From: Hyphomicrobiales bacterium
Lineage (GTDB): Bacteria > Pseudomonadota > Alphaproteobacteria > Rhizobiales > Rhodobiaceae
Direction: 5' to 3'
NCBI GenBank assembly: GCA_002869065.1
Contig: PKTR01000005.1
Span: 1-64,000, forward strand
DNA: 64,000 nucleotides
Below, piece by piece: positions 15,686-24,246 of this stretch. The position numbers were made by a program, and so were the translations under genes. Position 1 is the first letter of the stretch, and the number at the start of each line of letters is the position of its first letter. The notes under the pieces are model-generated. The model had not been told where the DNA came from, made no database searches, and saw nothing but the letters and a program-made list of their open reading frames with translations.

Positions 15686-16644
15686 CCTACAGGAAATACA
15701 CAAAGGCCGAGGCGAAGGATTACGCCCGCAAAAATCTGCGCGGCATCTGGGCTGCCGGCCTCAACCCGTTCCGCGACGATCTCGCCCTGGACGAGGACGG
15801 CCTGCGCGCCAACATCCGCCACTGGACCCGCGAGCTCGGCATCGACGGCCTGTTTATTTCCGGCAAGCAGGGCGAATTTTACGCCATGTCGATCGAGGAG
15901 CGGAAACGCACCTTCGAGATCGCGGTCGAGGAAACCGAAGGCCACGCCGGCACCATCCTGTCCGCGTCCGACCAGAACCTCGACACCGTTCTGGAACTCG
16001 CCCGCCACGCGGAAGACATCGGCGCCGACTATGTCGTCGTGCATGCCCCGGTGCTGCATTTCGTGCATCAGCAGGACGCGACGCTCTATGAGTACTACCG
16101 CTATCTGAGCGAACAGCTCGACATCGGCATCGCCATGTGGAGCCACCCGGACTCCGGCTATCTGATGAGCCCCGAGTTGTGCGCCCGTATCGCCGAACTG
16201 CCGAACATCGTTGCCATCAAATATTCCGTGCCCCGCAAGATGTATGCAGAACTCACGCAGCTGGTTGGCGACAAGCTCATCGTCAGCACCTCGTCCGAGG
16301 ACGAATGGCTCGACAACATCGTCGAGCTGAACTGGCAGGTCTATCTCTGCTCCTCGCCGCCCTACCTGATCCAGACCGCCAACGACCGCCGCATGCGCGA
16401 CTACACCGACCTCGCCTTTGCCGGTGATGTCGAGGGCGCACGCAAGGTCTGGGAGAGCCTGCAGCCGGTGCGCCAGGCGCTGAAGGGTTCGCGCCCGGCG
16501 GACAAGCCGCACGCGCATCAGAAATACTGGCAGGAGATGCTGGGTCAGACCGGCGGCCGCACCCGCCGCCCGATGCTGGAACTCACCGAGGCGGAAAAGA
16601 CCGCAACCAAAGCCGCCTTCGAGGGCTGCGGATTGGTGCCTTAG
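15682..16644 (+). CDS. Dihydrodipicolinate synthase family lyase/aldolase
   Basis: The 320-residue TIM-barrel protein belongs to the class I DapA/NAL superfamily. The Schiff-base lysine is Lys180 (NIVAIKYSV), and the pyruvate-binding loop is SGKQGEF (60-66) in place of the usual GTTGE. The tyrosine motif of true DHDPS (TPYY) is missing; that place reads HAPVLHFVHQ. It therefore is probably not lysine biosynthesis but a catabolic aldolase, hydratase-aldolase or decarboxylase. It overlaps the molybdenum hydroxylase gene by four bases, which predicts a linked function in breakdown of an aromatic or heteroaromatic compound. Confidence 0.88.
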   Translation: MTYRKYTKAEAKDYARKNLRGIWAAGLNPFRDDLALDEDGLRANIRHWTRELGIDGLFISGKQGEFYAMSIEERKRTFEIAVEETEGHAGTILSASDQNLDTVLELARHAEDIGADYVVVHAPVLHFVHQQDATLYEYYRYLSEQLDIGIAMWSHPDSGYLMSPELCARIAELPNIVAIKYSVPRKMYAELTQLVGDKLIVSTSSEDEWLDNIVELNWQVYLCSSPPYLIQTANDRRMRDYTDLAFAGDVEGARKVWESLQPVRQALKGSRPADKPHAHQKYWQEMLGQTGGRTRRPMLELTEAEKTATKAAFEGCGLVP

Positions 16645-16937
16645 TCTGCCTCAACCACAAAGTCGTGCGAGCCGTCTTGCACCAGCAGGTAAGATGACGG
16701 CTCCTTCGACGAGCCGATCAACCTGTGTCGTTCTTGCAGCGCAATATCATGGCGCTCGCCGGGCGACAGGGCGATGCGTTCACCGTCGGCACCGACTTGC
16801 ACAACGATTTCACCGCTGAGGCAGATGACGACTTCACTGGCCATCGAGTGATGATGCCATGGCGATGCCTCGCCAGGATCAAGGCATATGGAGGCAACGC
16901 GCACATTTGGCTTCGTGACGAGATCTTCCCGCTGCAT
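16641..16937 (-). CDS. Small cupin-domain protein
   Basis: A 98-residue single-domain cupin. Motif 1 is WHHHSMASEVVICLSGEI (His28-30, Glu35) and motif 2 is around LSPGERHDI. The start at 16937 is supported by GGGAGA six bases upstream; a longer frame exists but has no comparable site. Its last bases overlap the stop of the convergent DapA-family gene. Small cupins of this sort serve as isomerases, sensors or metal-dependent binding proteins in catabolic loci; function not assigned. Confidence 0.8.
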   Translation of the reverse strand: MQREDLVTKPNVRVASICLDPGEASPWHHHSMASEVVICLSGEIVVQVGADGERIALSPGERHDIALQERHRLIGSSKEPSSYLLVQDGSHDFVVEAD

Positions 16938-16999
16938 ATCTTCTCCCTGAGGCTGTGCGGACCTTGATCGACGTTTGGGTAACACCGTCGACGCCCTAG

Positions 17000-17105
17000 T
17001 TATACTCCGAGATAGCGTTCGGCGAAATTCTTGTCGGCGCGCATCTCGGCCGATGTACCGCGCCAGACGATGCGGCCTTTTTCGAGCACGTAGTGGAAGT
17101 CGGCG
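17000..17105 (-). pseudogene. Duplicated 3' fragment of livF
   Basis: This stretch repeats the last 34 codons of the livF-type gene at 18476-18579 with a handful of mismatches, over 104 bp. It encodes ADFHYVLEKGRIVWRG and the end of the protein, AERYLGV, with its own stop (TAA in place of TGA). Upstream of codon 34 from the end the similarity stops abruptly. It has no start or Walker motifs, so it is a remnant, either of a second transporter operon that was deleted or of a local duplication. Confidence 0.9.
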
Positions 17106-17156
17106 GCGCGCGCTTTGCCCTACCCGCAACCGCTCCCAATCCGTGCAAACGGCATT

Positions 17157-17279
17157 GGATGCCGGATCAAGTCCGGCATGACGACGGAGGGGATATGGGC
17201 GTGCGGCAATCCAGTATCGATTGGAAAGCACGGCATCTGCCCCACTCACTCCGCGTCACCCCGGACTTGATCCGGGGCC
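17157..17279. repeat. Pair of palindromic intergenic repeats (GCCGGA-TCAAG-TCCGGC type)
   Basis: A palindrome around 17157-17183 (GCCGGATCAAGTCCGGCATGACG) and a related one at 17252-17279 (CGTCACCCCGGACTTGATCC) face each other in inverted order with about 70 bp between. They are short dispersed repeats of the type seen many times in rhizobial genomes. Confidence 0.75.
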
Positions 17280-17337
17280 TATTGCCCGTCTCGGAACGGT
17301 AGCCCTGTGCAAATCACGAACCGCTTCAGCCCCCCCT

Positions 17338-17480
17338 CGTCATCCTCCGGCTTGACCGGAGGATCGGCCGGCAACAAAGACGGCGGTTGCGAGTACCAAA
17401 AGAAGGCCCGGGAAAAGCTCGTCGAAACGCCCCCGTTTCCCGCATGGAGAGCGATCCTCCGGTCAAGCCGGAGGATGACG
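17338..17480. repeat. Dispersed palindromic element A (inverted 29-bp ends, about 85-bp core)
   Basis: Perfect 29-bp inverted ends lie at 17338-17366 and 17452-17480, each itself a near-palindrome around CTCCGGCTTGACCGGAG. The core shares short blocks (GCGAGT, AACGCCCCC, CATGGA) with the copy at 60093-60228, so both belong to one repeat family. No coding capacity. Confidence 0.88.
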
Positions 17481-17537
17481 GGAGAGAGGACCGGAGAATG
17501 GCGGGAGAGAGCCGGAAAGTGGCGAGAGAGAGGCCCT

Positions 17538-18440
17538 TCACCCCTCCCGGGACTCTCCACCCGCAATCATCGCTAACACCCGCTTCGTCAGCTCCCGATC
17601 CGGGTCGGCGAGGTCGAGGATGATGTCGAAGTGGTTGCGGTCGGCGATCTCGAAGGCCTCACAGGAATAGCCCATCGCGGCCCAGGCTTCGGCGTAAGCC
17701 CGGCTCTGGCGCTTGAACTCCGAGGTTTCCGATCCGCCCCAGGTGACGATCAGCGGACAGTCCCGCGCGCCCTTTTCGGGGATCGAAAACAGCGTCGAAT
17801 TGCGCGCCACAGACGCCTCGTCGAGCGACATCCATTCATTGACGTGGCAATGGCGCAGCGGCTCCAGATCGAACAGCCCGCTCGCCAGCATGCCGCCGGC
17901 CACCACATCGTCGGGAACGCCGAACTCCGCCTGCCAATCGCCGGCCAGCACCATGCCGCCAAGGTGCCCGCCGGCCGACGAACCGCCGACATAAATCCGC
18001 TCCCGGTCGATGCCGAGCCGCTCGGCCTCATGCCACAAATAGGCGATGGCAGAACGCACCTGCCGCACGATCTAGTCGAGCGTCACGGCCGGTGCCAGAG
18101 CGTAGTCGACGGCAGCCACCGCGATGCCAGCCTCGACGAAGGGCTTCGCCATGAAGGCGGAGTCCTCCTTGGAGAGAAGCCGCCAATAGCCGCCATGCAG
18201 GAAGACGAACACCGGCGCGGCCGTGCCCGCCTCGCCGGCCGGGAAGAAATCGAGCTTTTCGGCCTCGCTCGGCCCATAGGCGAGATCGGTGAACACCTCA
18301 CAGTCGCGTCGCGCCTCCGCGCTGAGCGCCGCATAGGCCTCAAGGAACGGCGCAATGTCGGGCACCGTCCCACGCGCATTGTACTCCCGGTCGAGCTCTT
18401 CCCGGTTCATGCCTCGATAGAGCGGCGTGTCGGCTGTCAT
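17538..18440 (-). pseudogene. Arylformamidase-like alpha/beta hydrolase interrupted by an in-frame TAG
   Basis: Two frames in the same phase are separated only by one TAG codon at 18074-18072. Joined, they give a normal 300-residue alpha/beta hydrolase of the kynurenine formamidase type. The oxyanion motif HGGYW is at 82-86, the nucleophile elbow GSSAG has Ser155, and a late His lies in DRNHFDII. The start YRGMNREELDREYNARG is typical of the family. The TAG follows TLD and precedes IVRQVRSA, where GAG or CAG would be expected, so a single base change explains it. The downstream piece could restart at GTG 18068 but would lack HGGYW. The neighbouring dioxygenase acts later in the same kynurenine route. 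Confidence 0.85.
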
Positions 18441-18473
18441 TGCATCTTGCCTTCCCCTCGGCAGTTGCAGGGA

Positions 18474-19175
18474 TCACACCCCGAGATAGCGTTCGGCGAA
18501 ATCCTTGTCGGCGCGCATCTCGGCCGATGTGCCGCGCCAGACGATACGGCCCTTTTCGAGCACGTAGTGGAAGTCGGCGATACGGGCGAGCACGTCGAGG
18601 TTCTTGTCGATGACGAGGATCGTCTGCCCCTCGGCCTTCAGCGTCTCAAGCGCCGACCAGATCTCGGCGCGGATCAGCGGCGCTAGCCCCTCGGTGGCTT
18701 CATCGAGGATGAGCAGCGAGGGATTGGTCATCAGCGCCCGCCCGACCGCGAGCATCTGCTGTTCGCCGCCCGACAGCGACTGGCCGAGCTGGCTTGCACG
18801 CTCGTGCAGCCGCGGAAAGAGATCGTAGACGCTCTGCAGCGTCCAGGGATCGTCCCAGCCGGCGCGGTTGGCGGCAGCCGCCACCAGGTTTTCGCGCACC
18901 GTCAGCGTCGGGAACACCTGCCGCCCTTCGGGCACCAATCCAATGCCGAGCTTGCCGATGCGATGTGTCGGCCAGCCGGCGATCTCCCGGTCCTGAAAGC
19001 GGATGCTGCCGCGCTTCGGCGGCGTCAGCCCCATTATCGAGCGCACCGTCGTCGTCTTGCCCATGCCGTTGCGGCCCATCAGCGAGACGAGCGTGCCAGC
19101 CTTCAATTCGAGATCGATCCCGAACAGCACCTGCGAGCGGCCATAGAAGGTTTCGACGCCCTCAAGAACCAGCAT
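18474..19175 (-). CDS. livF: Branched-chain-type ABC transporter ATP-binding protein LivF
   Basis: The 233-residue ATPase has Walker A GRNGMGKTT, signature LSGGEQQ and Walker B LLILDEATEG, the usual LivF spelling. I chose the ATG at 19175 because GGAGG lies five bases upstream; it overlaps the livG stop by 14 bases. It is the last gene of the liv-type operon. Its final 104 bp are duplicated at 17002-17105. The transported substrate could be an aromatic acid or amino acid, given the catabolic genes beside it. Confidence 0.93.
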   Translation of the reverse strand: MLVLEGVETFYGRSQVLFGIDLELKAGTLVSLMGRNGMGKTTTVRSIMGLTPPKRGSIRFQDREIAGWPTHRIGKLGIGLVPEGRQVFPTLTVRENLVAAAANRAGWDDPWTLQSVYDLFPRLHERASQLGQSLSGGEQQMLAVGRALMTNPSLLILDEATEGLAPLIRAEIWSALETLKAEGQTILVIDKNLDVLARIADFHYVLEKGRIVWRGTSAEMRADKDFAERYLGV

Positions 19176-19950
19176 CGGCGCCTCCCGCATCGTGCAGTTC
19201 GTGGGTGCCGAGATAGGCCTGCTGAACCTCCACATTGGCGCGGATCGCCTCCGGTTCATCGGTCGCGATCACCCGGCCATAGACCAGCACCGACACCCGG
19301 TCGGCGAGCGCGAAAACCGCATCCATGTCGTGCTCGACGAGCAGCATGGTGACGGAGCCTTTCAGCCCGGCGAGCAGATCGACGATGAAGCGGCTCTCCT
19401 CCGGCCCCATGCCGGCCATCGGCTCGTCGAGCAGCAGGAGCTTAGGTTCGAGCGCCAGCGCCATGGCGATCTCGAGCTGGCGCTGCTGACCGTGCGCAAG
19501 CGCGTGCGCCGGGCGCAGCGCCACATCGCCAAGGCCGACCGCCTCAAGATACCCCATCGCCGCCTCGCGCTCGGCTTTATCCGCTATGGCCGGCTTCCAG
19601 AAACGAAAGCTGTGGCCGGCCCGTGCCTGTACGGCGAGCGCGACATTGGCGAGCGCGGTGAAATCGGGAAAGATCGAGGTGATCTGGTAGGAGCGCACCA
19701 GCCCGAGATGCGGCCGCCGCGCCGCCGGCACCTTCAGGAGATCGCGCCCGGCGAAAAGGATCCGTCCCTCGTCGGGATCGAGCGCCCCTGCGATCTGCGA
19801 AATCAGTGTCGTCTTGCCGGCGCCGTTCGGCCCGATCAGCGCGTGGATTTCGCCCGGCCGCACCTCAAGCGACAGATGATCGCTCGCACGCAGCGCACCG
19901 AAGCTCTTGGTCACGTCGTCGACGACGAGGATCGGCTCGGCCGCGCTCAT
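19162..19950 (-). CDS. livG: Branched-chain-type ABC transporter ATP-binding protein LivG
   Basis: The 262-residue ATPase has Walker A GPNGAGKTT, the Q-loop in VRSYQITSIF, signature-like AHGQQRQLE and Walker B KLLLLDEPMAG, followed by the switch histidine in VEHDMD. The start at 19950 overlaps the livM stop by four bases; the longer frame runs over livM and is rejected. It pairs with LivF as the heterodimeric motor. Confidence 0.94.
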   Translation of the reverse strand: MSAAEPILVVDDVTKSFGALRASDHLSLEVRPGEIHALIGPNGAGKTTLISQIAGALDPDEGRILFAGRDLLKVPAARRPHLGLVRSYQITSIFPDFTALANVALAVQARAGHSFRFWKPAIADKAEREAAMGYLEAVGLGDVALRPAHALAHGQQRQLEIAMALALEPKLLLLDEPMAGMGPEESRFIVDLLAGLKGSVTMLLVEHDMDAVFALADRVSVLVYGRVIATDEPEAIRANVEVQQAYLGTHELHDAGGADAGS

Positions 19951-20954
19951 GCCTCGTCCTCCCGCGAGAAGATGAGACCGTAGAGGCCCCTCTTGGCGAA
20001 CAGCACAACCAGAATGAGCAGCGGCCCGAAGACGATCCGCCAGTGTTCCTGCAACAGCGGCAGGCCGAGCGCGTCGAAGATCACCGGCAGGAATTCTTCC
20101 AGCAAGAGGAACAGCGCCGCGCCTGCGATCGGTCCCGACAGCGTGCCCATACCGCCGAGGATCACCATCACCATGATCTCGCCGGACTTCGTCCAGTGCA
20201 CATAGGATGGGCTGACGAACTCGGTGTGGTTGGCAAGCAGCGCCCCGGCGAGCCCCGCGCCCGCACCGGCAATGGTGAAAGCGACCAGCTTGTAACGGTA
20301 GGGCGCGATGCCGAGCGCCGTCAGCCGTGTCTCGTTCTGCCGCACGCCGGCGATCACCCTGCCGAATTTCGAGACAACGATGCGCCGGCACAGTACGAAG
20401 AACACCACCAGCGCGGCAAGGCACAGATAATAGAAGCTGACATTGTCGCCGAGATCGAAACCCGGCAGCGTGTTGCGCCCCTCGAACATCATCAGCCCGT
20501 CATCTCCGCCATAGTCCTCCAGCGAGACGAACAGAAAGAACAGCATCTGCCCGAAGGCGAGCGTGATCATGATGAAATAGACGCCAGCGGTCCGCACCGA
20601 CAAGGCGCCGAGGATGGCGGCGAACAGCGCCGAAACAAGCACCGCCGCCGGCAGCGCGATGAGGCCCGACAGCGTGCCCGGCAGGCCGAAGATCGTCGAG
20701 CCGTCGAACTGGTGATAGGCGAGGATGCCAACCACATAGGCACCGACGCCGAGATAGGCGGCGTGGCCGAACGACACCATGCCGGCATAGCCGAGAATGA
20801 GGTCGAGGCTGACGGCGGCAATCGCGAAGATCACCACCCGCGTCGCCGTCGAGACGAGATAACTGTTGTCGGTGAGCGTGAAGAGCACCGGCAGGGCGGC
20901 GAAGACCAGAAGGCCGACGACCAGGACCCAGGGCTCGTAACGGCGTGACAGCAT
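19947..20954 (-). CDS. livM: Branched-chain-type ABC transporter permease LivM
   Basis: The 335-residue protein has about nine hydrophobic segments and the family motif LDLILGYAGMVSFGHAAYLG near residues 50-70. A second hallmark is IAGVRQNETRLTALGI, the cytoplasmic loop that contacts the ATPases. It overlaps livG by four bases and livH by one, so the genes are translationally coupled. Confidence 0.94.
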   Translation of the reverse strand: MLSRRYEPWVLVVGLLVFAALPVLFTLTDNSYLVSTATRVVIFAIAAVSLDLILGYAGMVSFGHAAYLGVGAYVVGILAYHQFDGSTIFGLPGTLSGLIALPAAVLVSALFAAILGALSVRTAGVYFIMITLAFGQMLFFLFVSLEDYGGDDGLMMFEGRNTLPGFDLGDNVSFYYLCLAALVVFFVLCRRIVVSKFGRVIAGVRQNETRLTALGIAPYRYKLVAFTIAGAGAGLAGALLANHTEFVSPSYVHWTKSGEIMVMVILGGMGTLSGPIAGAALFLLLEEFLPVIFDALGLPLLQEHWRIVFGPLLILVVLFAKRGLYGLIFSREDEA

Positions 20955-21880
20955 CAGCCGGCCCTCCGCGCGACGGGGAAGAGGCCGGACGGACGCACGA
21001 TCAGAACAGCGGCCATCAGGATGTAGATCGCCATCGAGGAAAGCCCCGCGCCGATGCCGTCAGCCGAGGCCGGCGGTAGGAAGAGCTTCAGCAGATCGGG
21101 AATAAAGGCCCGCCCGAGCGTATCGACGACGCCGACCAGCAGCGAACCGACCAGCGCGCCGCGGATAGAGCCGATACCACCGATGACGATGCACACGAAA
21201 CACAGGATCAACAGGCCATCGCCCATGCCGACCTCGACCGACATCAGCGGCCCGGCCATGGCGCCAGCCAGCCCGGCAAAGACGGCGCCAAGCCCGAACA
21301 GCAACGTATTGAGCGCGGCAATATTGACGCCGAGCGCCTCGACCATCTCACGGTTGGTGGTGCCGGCGCGGATCAGCATGCCGGTGCGCGTGCGCGCGAT
21401 GATCAGCCACAGCGCCAGCGCGACCAGAAGCCCGACCGCGATGATCACCAGCCGGTAGAGCGGATAGGGCAGCCCGGGGACCAGCTCGACAGTGCCGTAG
21501 AGCGCCGGCGGCATGTCGAGGAACAACGGCGTGCGCCCGAACACCATCGTCACCAGCTCGTTGATGAACAGGATAAGGCCGAAAGTGGCCAGCACCTGAT
21601 CGAGATGGTCACGTTTGTAAAGCGCGCGGATCACCGCGACCTCGATGATAAGCCCGGCGAGTGCCGTCGCACCGAGCGCCAGAAGCACGCCGAGCGGGAA
21701 CGAGCCGGTCAGACGGATGAAAGTCGCCGCCGCATAGGCGCCGATCATGTAGAGCGAGCCGTGCGCCAGATTGATGACGCTCATGAAGCCGAAGATCAGC
21801 GTCAGACCGGCCGAGACCAGAAACAGAAAGATCCCGAGCTGCAGCCCGTTGAGGAGTTGCTCAAAGAACAGGATCGTCAT
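20954..21880 (-). CDS. livH: Branched-chain-type ABC transporter permease LivH
   Basis: The 308-residue integral membrane protein starts MTILFFEQLLNGLQLG, the conserved LivH opening, so the ATG at 21880 is preferred to the longer frame. Family motifs are LTLIFGFMSVINLAHGSLYM and, later, EALGVNIAALNTL. About eight membrane segments are visible. A strong hairpin lies between it and the binding-protein gene upstream. Confidence 0.94.
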   Translation of the reverse strand: MTILFFEQLLNGLQLGIFLFLVSAGLTLIFGFMSVINLAHGSLYMIGAYAAATFIRLTGSFPLGVLLALGATALAGLIIEVAVIRALYKRDHLDQVLATFGLILFINELVTMVFGRTPLFLDMPPALYGTVELVPGLPYPLYRLVIIAVGLLVALALWLIIARTRTGMLIRAGTTNREMVEALGVNIAALNTLLFGLGAVFAGLAGAMAGPLMSVEVGMGDGLLILCFVCIVIGGIGSIRGALVGSLLVGVVDTLGRAFIPDLLKLFLPPASADGIGAGLSSMAIYILMAAVLIVRPSGLFPVARRAG

Positions 21881-21987
21881 GACAGCGGCAGCGCTCCGGC
21901 AGCAGCGATGGGCATGGCTTTGGGAGGGCACCAACCCGCCCAAAGATGCGGCCGGGACGAGGCCCGGCCGCCACCCGAAAAGGACCG

Positions 21988-22011
21988 CCCGGCGTACGAA
22001 GACGCCGGGCA
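21988..22011 (-). promoter_or_regulatory. Hairpin between the binding-protein gene and livH
   Basis: GCCCGGCGT, a six-base loop and ACGCCGGGC form a perfect 9-bp stem. On the transcribed strand GGTCCTTTT follows, so it may be a weak terminator or a 3' stabiliser. Either would raise the amount of binding protein relative to the permeases, as in many ABC operons. Confidence 0.65.
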
Positions 22012-22021
22012 CTCCCGTTTC

Positions 22022-23194
22022 TTACATCTTGCAGTCTTTGGCGAAGCTGTCCTGATGGTCCTCGGCAACGACGCCGATCACCTTGTTGACCAGCTTGCCG
22101 TCTTCCTTGACCACTTCACGCGCATACCAGTTATGGATCGGGTGGTGGTTGTTGCCGAACTTGAACGGACCGCGCACCGATGCGAAATCGGCCTTTTCAA
22201 GCGCCGCACGGAAACCGTCCTTGTCGGCGAGCACCTTGCCGCCGGTTGCCTTCAGCGCCGAGGCGATCAGCTTGGCGGTGTCGTAGCCCTGGCTGGCGTA
22301 GACGGTCGGCGAGCGGCCGTATTTCTTCTCGAAACCGGCGAGGAACACCTTGTTGGCCTCGTTGTCGAGGTCGTGGTTCCAATGCGAGGTGTTGTTGACG
22401 CCGAGCGCGATGTCGCCGACCGCGTTCATGATCTTGACGTCCATCGACGGCGCGGCCAGCACCAGCGGGATGCTGTCCTTCAGACCGGCCTGGGCGTACT
22501 GCTTGAGGAAGTTGATGCCCATGCCGCCCGGCAGGAAGTGGAACACCATCTCCGGCTTCGCAGCGCGGATCTTGGCGATTTCCGCCGCATAGTCGCTCTG
22601 GCCGAGCTTGGTGTAGATCTCGTCGACGATCTCGCCCTTGAAGGTACGCTTGAAGCCGGCGAGCGAGTCCTTGCCGGCCTGGTAGTTCGGCGCCAAAATC
22701 ACGGCGTTCTTGTAGCCGAGCCGGTTGGCGTTGAGGCCTGCGGCCTCATGCAGCGTGTCGTTCTGCCAGGCAACGGCGAAGTAATCCTTGTCGCACTTCG
22801 CACCGGCAAAGATCGACGGCGCCGAGTTCGGCGAAATATACATGCGTCCAGCCTTGATGGTCATCGGCGCGACGACCGGCGAAATGTTCGAGAAAATCAC
22901 ACCGGTGACGATCTCGACCTTATCCTTTTCCAGGAAGCGCTCGGCGATCGCCTTGCCGTTGACCGGCTTCAGACCATCATCCTCGACCAGCACCTCGACC
23001 GGGGTGCCGCCAAGCATGCCGCCCTCTTCCTCGACCGCCAGCATGAAACCGTCGCGCACGTCCTCACCGAGATAGCCGGCCGGGCCGGACAGCGTGGTGA
23101 TCATGCCGATCTTGACCGCGTCGGCAGCACCGGCGGCAGTCGTCATCGCCGCGACAGCGAGCGCGGCGAGACCATATTTCAATCCGAACTTCAT
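22022..23194 (-). CDS. Branched-chain-type ABC transporter substrate-binding protein
   Basis: The 390-residue periplasmic protein starts with a signal peptide (MKFGLKYGLAALAVAAM, cleavage after GAA). The mature part starts VKIGMITTLSGPAGYLGEDV, typical of type I periplasmic binding proteins of the LivJ/HbaE group. GGGAGGA six bases before the ATG fixes the start. It is the first gene of the operon. The ligand is unknown; an aromatic acid, amino acid or kynurenine-like compound is possible from context. Confidence 0.92.
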   Translation of the reverse strand: MKFGLKYGLAALAVAAMTTAAGAADAVKIGMITTLSGPAGYLGEDVRDGFMLAVEEEGGMLGGTPVEVLVEDDGLKPVNGKAIAERFLEKDKVEIVTGVIFSNISPVVAPMTIKAGRMYISPNSAPSIFAGAKCDKDYFAVAWQNDTLHEAAGLNANRLGYKNAVILAPNYQAGKDSLAGFKRTFKGEIVDEIYTKLGQSDYAAEIAKIRAAKPEMVFHFLPGGMGINFLKQYAQAGLKDSIPLVLAAPSMDVKIMNAVGDIALGVNNTSHWNHDLDNEANKVFLAGFEKKYGRSPTVYASQGYDTAKLIASALKATGGKVLADKDGFRAALEKADFASVRGPFKFGNNHHPIHNWYAREVVKEDGKLVNKVIGVVAEDHQDSFAKDCKM

Positions 23195-23535
23195 TGATCG
23201 TCCTCCCAAAAACGCAGAACGCCTCGTCCGGAACGGCCCCCTCTAGGCTTCGATCCGTGCGCGGCAAACCCATCGTGTTGTAACCGGGATGGACGCCGTC
23301 GCAAAGTCCGGACACGGCAAAACACGGCCAACGCCAAAAGATTAGCCCGTCCCGAACACAGATTCCGCAACGAGGCTGTCGCGAAACGGCGTGGCTGAAC
23401 GCCACCCGTCAGCACCCGCAAACAGCCCGTTGCCCCGCACGGGAGAGATACAAACGGAAAAAAAACACAGCGTGCGCGGCCGGAGAGCCTGTGCAATATC
23501 AGGAAAACCCTTGAATCTAGGCTCCACATACGCCC
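23195..23535. other. Divergent promoter region between the liv-type operon and the response regulator
   Basis: About 340 bases without a convincing gene. It must hold promoters for both directions. I see no strong operator dyad or riboswitch, and the open frames crossing it lack ribosome sites. Confidence 0.5.
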
Positions 23536-24246
23536 ATGACGCCGCACATTCTGATCGTTGAAGACGATACCGAAATCAGCGCTCTCGTTGCGCGCTACCT
23601 CAAGGCCAACCAGCTCCGGGTTTCCGTCGCCGCCAGTGCGCGGGAAATGGACGAGATCCTGCGCGACGCCCAGATCAACCTGATCGTCCTCGATCTGATG
23701 CTGCCGGGCGAAGACGGCCTGTCGATCTGCCGCCGCATCCGCGCCACCTCGCAGATCCCGATCATCATGTTGACCGCGCGCGCCGACGAGGTCGACCGCA
23801 TCATCGGCCTCGAACTCGGCGCCGACGACTATCTCGGCAAGCCGTTCAATCCGCGCGAACTGCTCGCCCGGGTGCGCGCGGTCCTGCGCCGCCACACCGA
23901 TATCGAAAGCCCGCTTCGCCCGGCGCACAAGGCGTTTCACTTCGCTGGCTGGGAACTCGACCTGTCGCGCCGCCGCCTGTTCAATCCCGATGGCGCCCGG
24001 GTCGCCCTGACCGGCGCGGAGATGGACCTGCTGGTCGTCTTCTGCGAGCGCGCCGGACGGGTTCTGTCGCGCGATCAGATCATCGACCTGACCCAGGGCC
24101 GCGAAGTGCACCCATCCGAGCGCAGCGTCGACATTCTGGTCAGCCGGCTGCGCAGCAAGATGGAAACCAATCCGCGCGATCCCGAGCTGTTCCAGACCGT
24201 ACGCTCGAGCGGCTATCTGTTCGCGCCAGAGGTCACCAGCGAATGA
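23536..24246 (+). CDS. OmpR-family two-component response regulator
   Basis: The 236-residue regulator has a receiver domain (1-120) with acidic pocket ED(9-11), phosphate acceptor Asp53 (LDLMLPGED), Thr80 and Lys102 (GKPFNP). A winged-helix DNA-binding domain follows (about 130-232), ending in SVDILVSRLRSKME and TVRSSGYLF. Its stop overlaps the start of the histidine kinase gene. Targets are not evident; the divergent transporter operon is one possibility. Confidence 0.95.
   Translation: MTPHILIVEDDTEISALVARYLKANQLRVSVAASAREMDEILRDAQINLIVLDLMLPGEDGLSICRRIRATSQIPIIMLTARADEVDRIIGLELGADDYLGKPFNPRELLARVRAVLRRHTDIESPLRPAHKAFHFAGWELDLSRRRLFNPDGARVALTGAEMDLLVVFCERAGRVLSRDQIIDLTQGREVHPSERSVDILVSRLRSKMETNPRDPELFQTVRSSGYLFAPEVTSE

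Noticed and set aside
17106-17537. A gene in the repeat-rich gap
   Set aside because: Open frames there arise from palindromic repeats and differ in every frame; no start signal or family similarity.
18072-18074. TAG read as selenocysteine or pyrrolysine
   Set aside because: Selenocysteine uses TGA, and no pyrrolysine system or structural signal is seen; a point mutation is simpler.
19951-20424. N-terminal extension of the livG frame
   Set aside because: It reads over livM in another frame; the ATG at 19950 gives the standard length and a four-base overlap.
21605-23197. A plus-strand open frame of 530 codons opposite the binding-protein gene and livH
   Set aside because: Shadow frame; the liv-type genes are unambiguous.
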